Assembly (NCBI GenBank): GCA_035642415.1
Contig: DASQSI010000213.1
Span: 1-41,803 of the forward strand
DNA: 41,803 nt
Reading direction: 5' to 3'
Origin: Rubrobacter_F sp035642415
GTDB taxonomy: Bacteria > Actinomycetota > Rubrobacteria > Rubrobacterales > Rubrobacteraceae
The position numbers and the translations under genes are program-made. The notes under the pieces are model-generated. The model made no database searches and had not been told where the DNA came from. It worked only from the letters and a program-made list of their open reading frames with translations. This document shows, in pieces, positions 39,683 to 41,803 of this stretch. Every line of letters starts with the position of its first letter. The stretch's first letter is position 1.

Positions 39683-41029
39683 TCAAAGTTGCTCAAAGCT
39701 CCCCTTCAAAGCCTCGACGATGAAGGCCAAGTCCTCATCGGTGATGCTCAGTGGTGGTGCCATGACTAATATGTTGTTGACCCCAGGTGTAGTATCCCGA
39801 TTGTAGCGAAGAATAAATCCTCTTTCGTTGCAAGCGGAGATGACTTTATCCATCACATGTGTACTAACTGGCTGCTTGCTCTCCTTGTCCTCTACGAGTT
39901 CTATGCCGACCAATAGCCCTTTGCCGCGGATGTCCCCCACGTTGGGGTGGTTCTTCAACTCGGTTAGCCCCTCCCGCAAACGTTCGCCCAGGGCCGCAGA
40001 GCGACCGCAGAGGTCTTCATCCTCCATGATCTCCAGGTTTTTCACCGCCACAGCGCAGGCGGCGGGATTACCGCTAAACGTGTTTACCTGGCGGAAGCGT
40101 CCGTACTCCTCCGTCCCTTTAAACTTCTCGAACACCTCCCGCCGAACGGCCGCCGCAGATAAGGGTAAGTACCCACTGGTTATCGCCTTGCCCACCGTGA
40201 CGATGTCGGGCTTGACGTCGTAGTGCTGGTAGCCAAACTTCTTGCCGGTCCGGCCGAAGCCGCAGCCCACCTCGTCTATGATCAAAAGCACCCCGTTGCG
40301 TTCGCAGATCCTCGCTACTTCCTCAACGTAGCCGTCCGGCGGGACGATAATCCCCCCACCAGTGATGATGGCCTCCATGATTACGCCGGCCACCGTGTCG
40401 AGCAGCTCCCAAGTTATTACACGCTCCACCTCCCGGGCGCACTCTAGGTTGCAGGCCGGACGGTCGCTGCAGAATGCGCAACGGTAGCGATCGGGCGGAA
40501 CCACGTGCAAAAATCCTGGTGCTAGCGGCTCGTAAAGGTACTTACGTTGCGATTGACCGGTTGCCGCTAGAGCACCCATCGTGTTACCGTGATACGCCCT
40601 GTAGCGGGCTATGAACTTATACCGTCCGGGCTCGCCGTTCTGCGCATGGTACTGACGAGCTATCTTGAAGGCGGTTTCGTTTGCCTCGGAGCCAGAGTTG
40701 GCGTAGCGGATTACGTATTCGTCGTCTAGCCACTCGTTGAGCTTCTCTCCCAGCTCGATAGCAGGCAAGTGGCTTTGAGTTATCGGGTAGTAAGACATGG
40801 TCTTCAGCTGCTCGTAGGCAGCTTGCGCCAGCTCTTCGCGGCCGTAGCCGGCATTTACGGACCACATACCGGCCATGCCGTCGAGATAGCGGTTGCCGTC
40901 GCTATCCATTATCCAGGCCCCGTCGGCCTCCGTAACCACCATCGGTGAGGCGTCGGGGTTGTAACCGGCCATGCCGTGCCAGATATAGCGCCGATCCTTA
41001 TCAAGCCATTTCTGTGTTTCTTCTATCAT
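39683..41029 (-). CDS. tpa: Taurine:pyruvate aminotransferase
   Basis: 448 residues, class III aminotransferase; GGAGAG precedes the ATG at 41029. Strong features of bacterial Tpa are FKIARQYHAQNGEPGRYKFI, ARYRAYHGNTMGALAATGQS, YLYEPLAPGFLHVVPPDRYR and the four-Cys stretch CAFCSDRPACNLEC (184-197). PLP residues are Asp252 (LLIIDEVGCGFGRTG) and Lys281 (VTVGKAITSGYLPL). Tpa moves the amino group of taurine to pyruvate, giving sulfoacetaldehyde and alanine. It is the first gene of the leftward sulfonate block, with the transporter and iron dehydrogenase downstream. Related omega-aminotransferases have similar sequences, so beta-alanine or other amines remain possible. Confidence 0.85.
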   Translation of the reverse strand: MIEETQKWLDKDRRYIWHGMAGYNPDASPMVVTEADGAWIMDSDGNRYLDGMAGMWSVNAGYGREELAQAAYEQLKTMSYYPITQSHLPAIELGEKLNEWLDDEYVIRYANSGSEANETAFKIARQYHAQNGEPGRYKFIARYRAYHGNTMGALAATGQSQRKYLYEPLAPGFLHVVPPDRYRCAFCSDRPACNLECAREVERVITWELLDTVAGVIMEAIITGGGIIVPPDGYVEEVARICERNGVLLIIDEVGCGFGRTGKKFGYQHYDVKPDIVTVGKAITSGYLPLSAAAVRREVFEKFKGTEEYGRFRQVNTFSGNPAACAVAVKNLEIMEDEDLCGRSAALGERLREGLTELKNHPNVGDIRGKGLLVGIELVEDKESKQPVSTHVMDKVISACNERGFILRYNRDTTPGVNNILVMAPPLSITDEDLAFIVEALKGSFEQL

Positions 41030-41517
41030 AGATACTCTCCTATCTGTACCTTGTAACCAAGTATCTTCTCGAGTCCGCGTGTGTCAGGTCGCGGGCTTAG
41101 GCTACCTGTTCGGCCACAAGGTTCTTCCCAAGGTACTAAACCCCTGTGCAAAGATCGCGTCCTCAACTACGGTATCCTACACCTCCAAGCCGGTGATCTC
41201 CTCCTTGCCACACAGCCTTACCAGAGAGGTTGGCATGTTGCTGCGATTAAGGAGCCGAAAGTGGTATCGTGAGCACACAGGCTAAATACCATTTTGGTGT
41301 TTCTGTGCTCGGTTACGTTTGCGGAGTTTGACCCCGAACTTCTGAGCAACCTTTTGTGCAGCTAAACGCTGCCTTCTTTTATCGCTTTCTGTCAAGCGCG
41401 TCGTCTTACTCTGCTGTAGTCGTTGCGGGAGCTAGACCTGTAGTGTAAGGTGCAAAAGATGCTTGAGCATTCTAGCTGCGTATTTAGGCACGTTTACAAG
41501 CACATGGGAGGCACAGT
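41030..41517. other. Divergent intergenic region
   Basis: About 490 bp between the leftward tpa and the rightward methyltransferase. It should contain the promoters of both. No reading frame with a ribosome site and recognisable product was found, and no clear palindromic operator. Confidence 0.4.
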
Positions 41518-41803
41518 TTGAGCGGTTCCGGGAAGTCCGGGCGGTTGCAGAACACATATGATACGAATACAGCGACCGACGCCAAGAACAGTCAGGAGGT
41601 CGCGGAGATCTATGACAACTGGGCAGAGGATTACGAACGGCGTATATTGAGCTATGGGTACTCTACCCCTGCGGTTACGGCCGGGTTCTTCGGGCGCTAC
41701 GTGGAGCCCAGAGACGGAACAACGGTGCTCGACGCGGGGGCAGGCACCGGCATGATGGGCGAGATCCTCGCCCCACTCGGCTACCACAACCTCGTCGGCA
41801 TAG
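41518..41803 (+). CDS. SAM-dependent methyltransferase, partial (window end)
   Basis: TTG at 41518 has GGGAGG about 8 bases upstream. The visible 95 residues include NSQEVAEIYDNWAEDYERRI, LSYGYSTPAVTAGFFGRYV and motif I TTVLDAGAGTGMMGEILAPL. The YDxWAxxY...GYxxP start is typical of the Williams-Beuren-region/METTL27-type class I methyltransferases; substrate unknown. It is divergent from tpa, so it could share regulation with the sulfonate genes. The rest of the gene is outside the window. Confidence 0.8.
   Translation, partial: MSGSGKSGRLQNTYDTNTATDAKNSQEVAEIYDNWAEDYERRILSYGYSTPAVTAGFFGRYVEPRDGTTVLDAGAGTGMMGEILAPLGYHNLVGI

Overview
The window is about 42 kb of GC-rich bacterial chromosome. 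Gene content and style suggest an actinobacterium, most likely Rubrobacter or a relative. This is inference from recognised proteins: an IclR regulator divergent from leuCD, trpS followed by a COG3044-type ATPase, an F420-type LLM oxidoreductase, actinobacterial-style ClpS, DUF427, and many tiny Cys-rich or one-helix proteins. No rRNA or intact tRNA gene was seen. The two ends cut genes: a response regulator at the left and a methyltransferase at the right.

Layout. 1-1.0 kb: a leftward group of tiny genes leading into a frameshifted response regulator, with a terminator at 708-735. 1.0-2.6 kb: no convincing gene. 2.6-6.4 kb: a CoA-binding protein, then three overlapping glycosyltransferases (GT9, GT9, GT4). 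6.5-12.4 kb: acyltransferase-like membrane protein, lipoprotein Cu-Zn SOD, lipoprotein hydrolase, a tandem DUF427 protein enclosed by a 138-bp inverted duplication, LLM oxidoreductase, inositol monophosphatase. 12.5 kb: a decayed tRNA-Thr. 12.9-17.0 kb: leucine operon (methyltransferase-leuC-leuD-VOC) divergent from an IclR regulator. 17.0-20.2 kb: trpS, small winged-helix protein, ABC-class ATPase, cyclophilin pseudogene. 20.4-26.2 kb: frameshifted nuclease-like gene, His-rich metal-binding-type protein, phosphatidylcholine synthase, small membrane proteins, lipoprotein, FNT channel. 26.4-33.5 kb: methyltransferase pseudogene, DedA-PAP2 fusion, repeat-tailed membrane protein, ferritin-like protein, alpha/beta-hydrolase pseudogene, pyrophosphatase, CAP protein, frameshifted clpS.

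33.5-41.0 kb is the most interesting part. Five leftward genes encode a GSA-type class III aminotransferase, a cysteate-synthase-like PLP enzyme, a hydroxyacid-oxoacid-transhydrogenase-like iron alcohol dehydrogenase, an MHS-family transporter and a taurine:pyruvate aminotransferase. Together they suggest an organosulfonate (taurine / cysteate / sulfoacetaldehyde) pathway in an unusual gene combination.

The window is rich in decayed genes: response regulator, cyclophilin, isoprenylcysteine-methyltransferase-type protein, alpha/beta hydrolase, a possible ThDP-enzyme tail, tRNA-Thr, plus single-base breaks in clpS and the nuclease-like gene. Either this lineage is losing genes here or some single-base breaks are sequence errors; the multi-lesion relics cannot be explained by errors alone.
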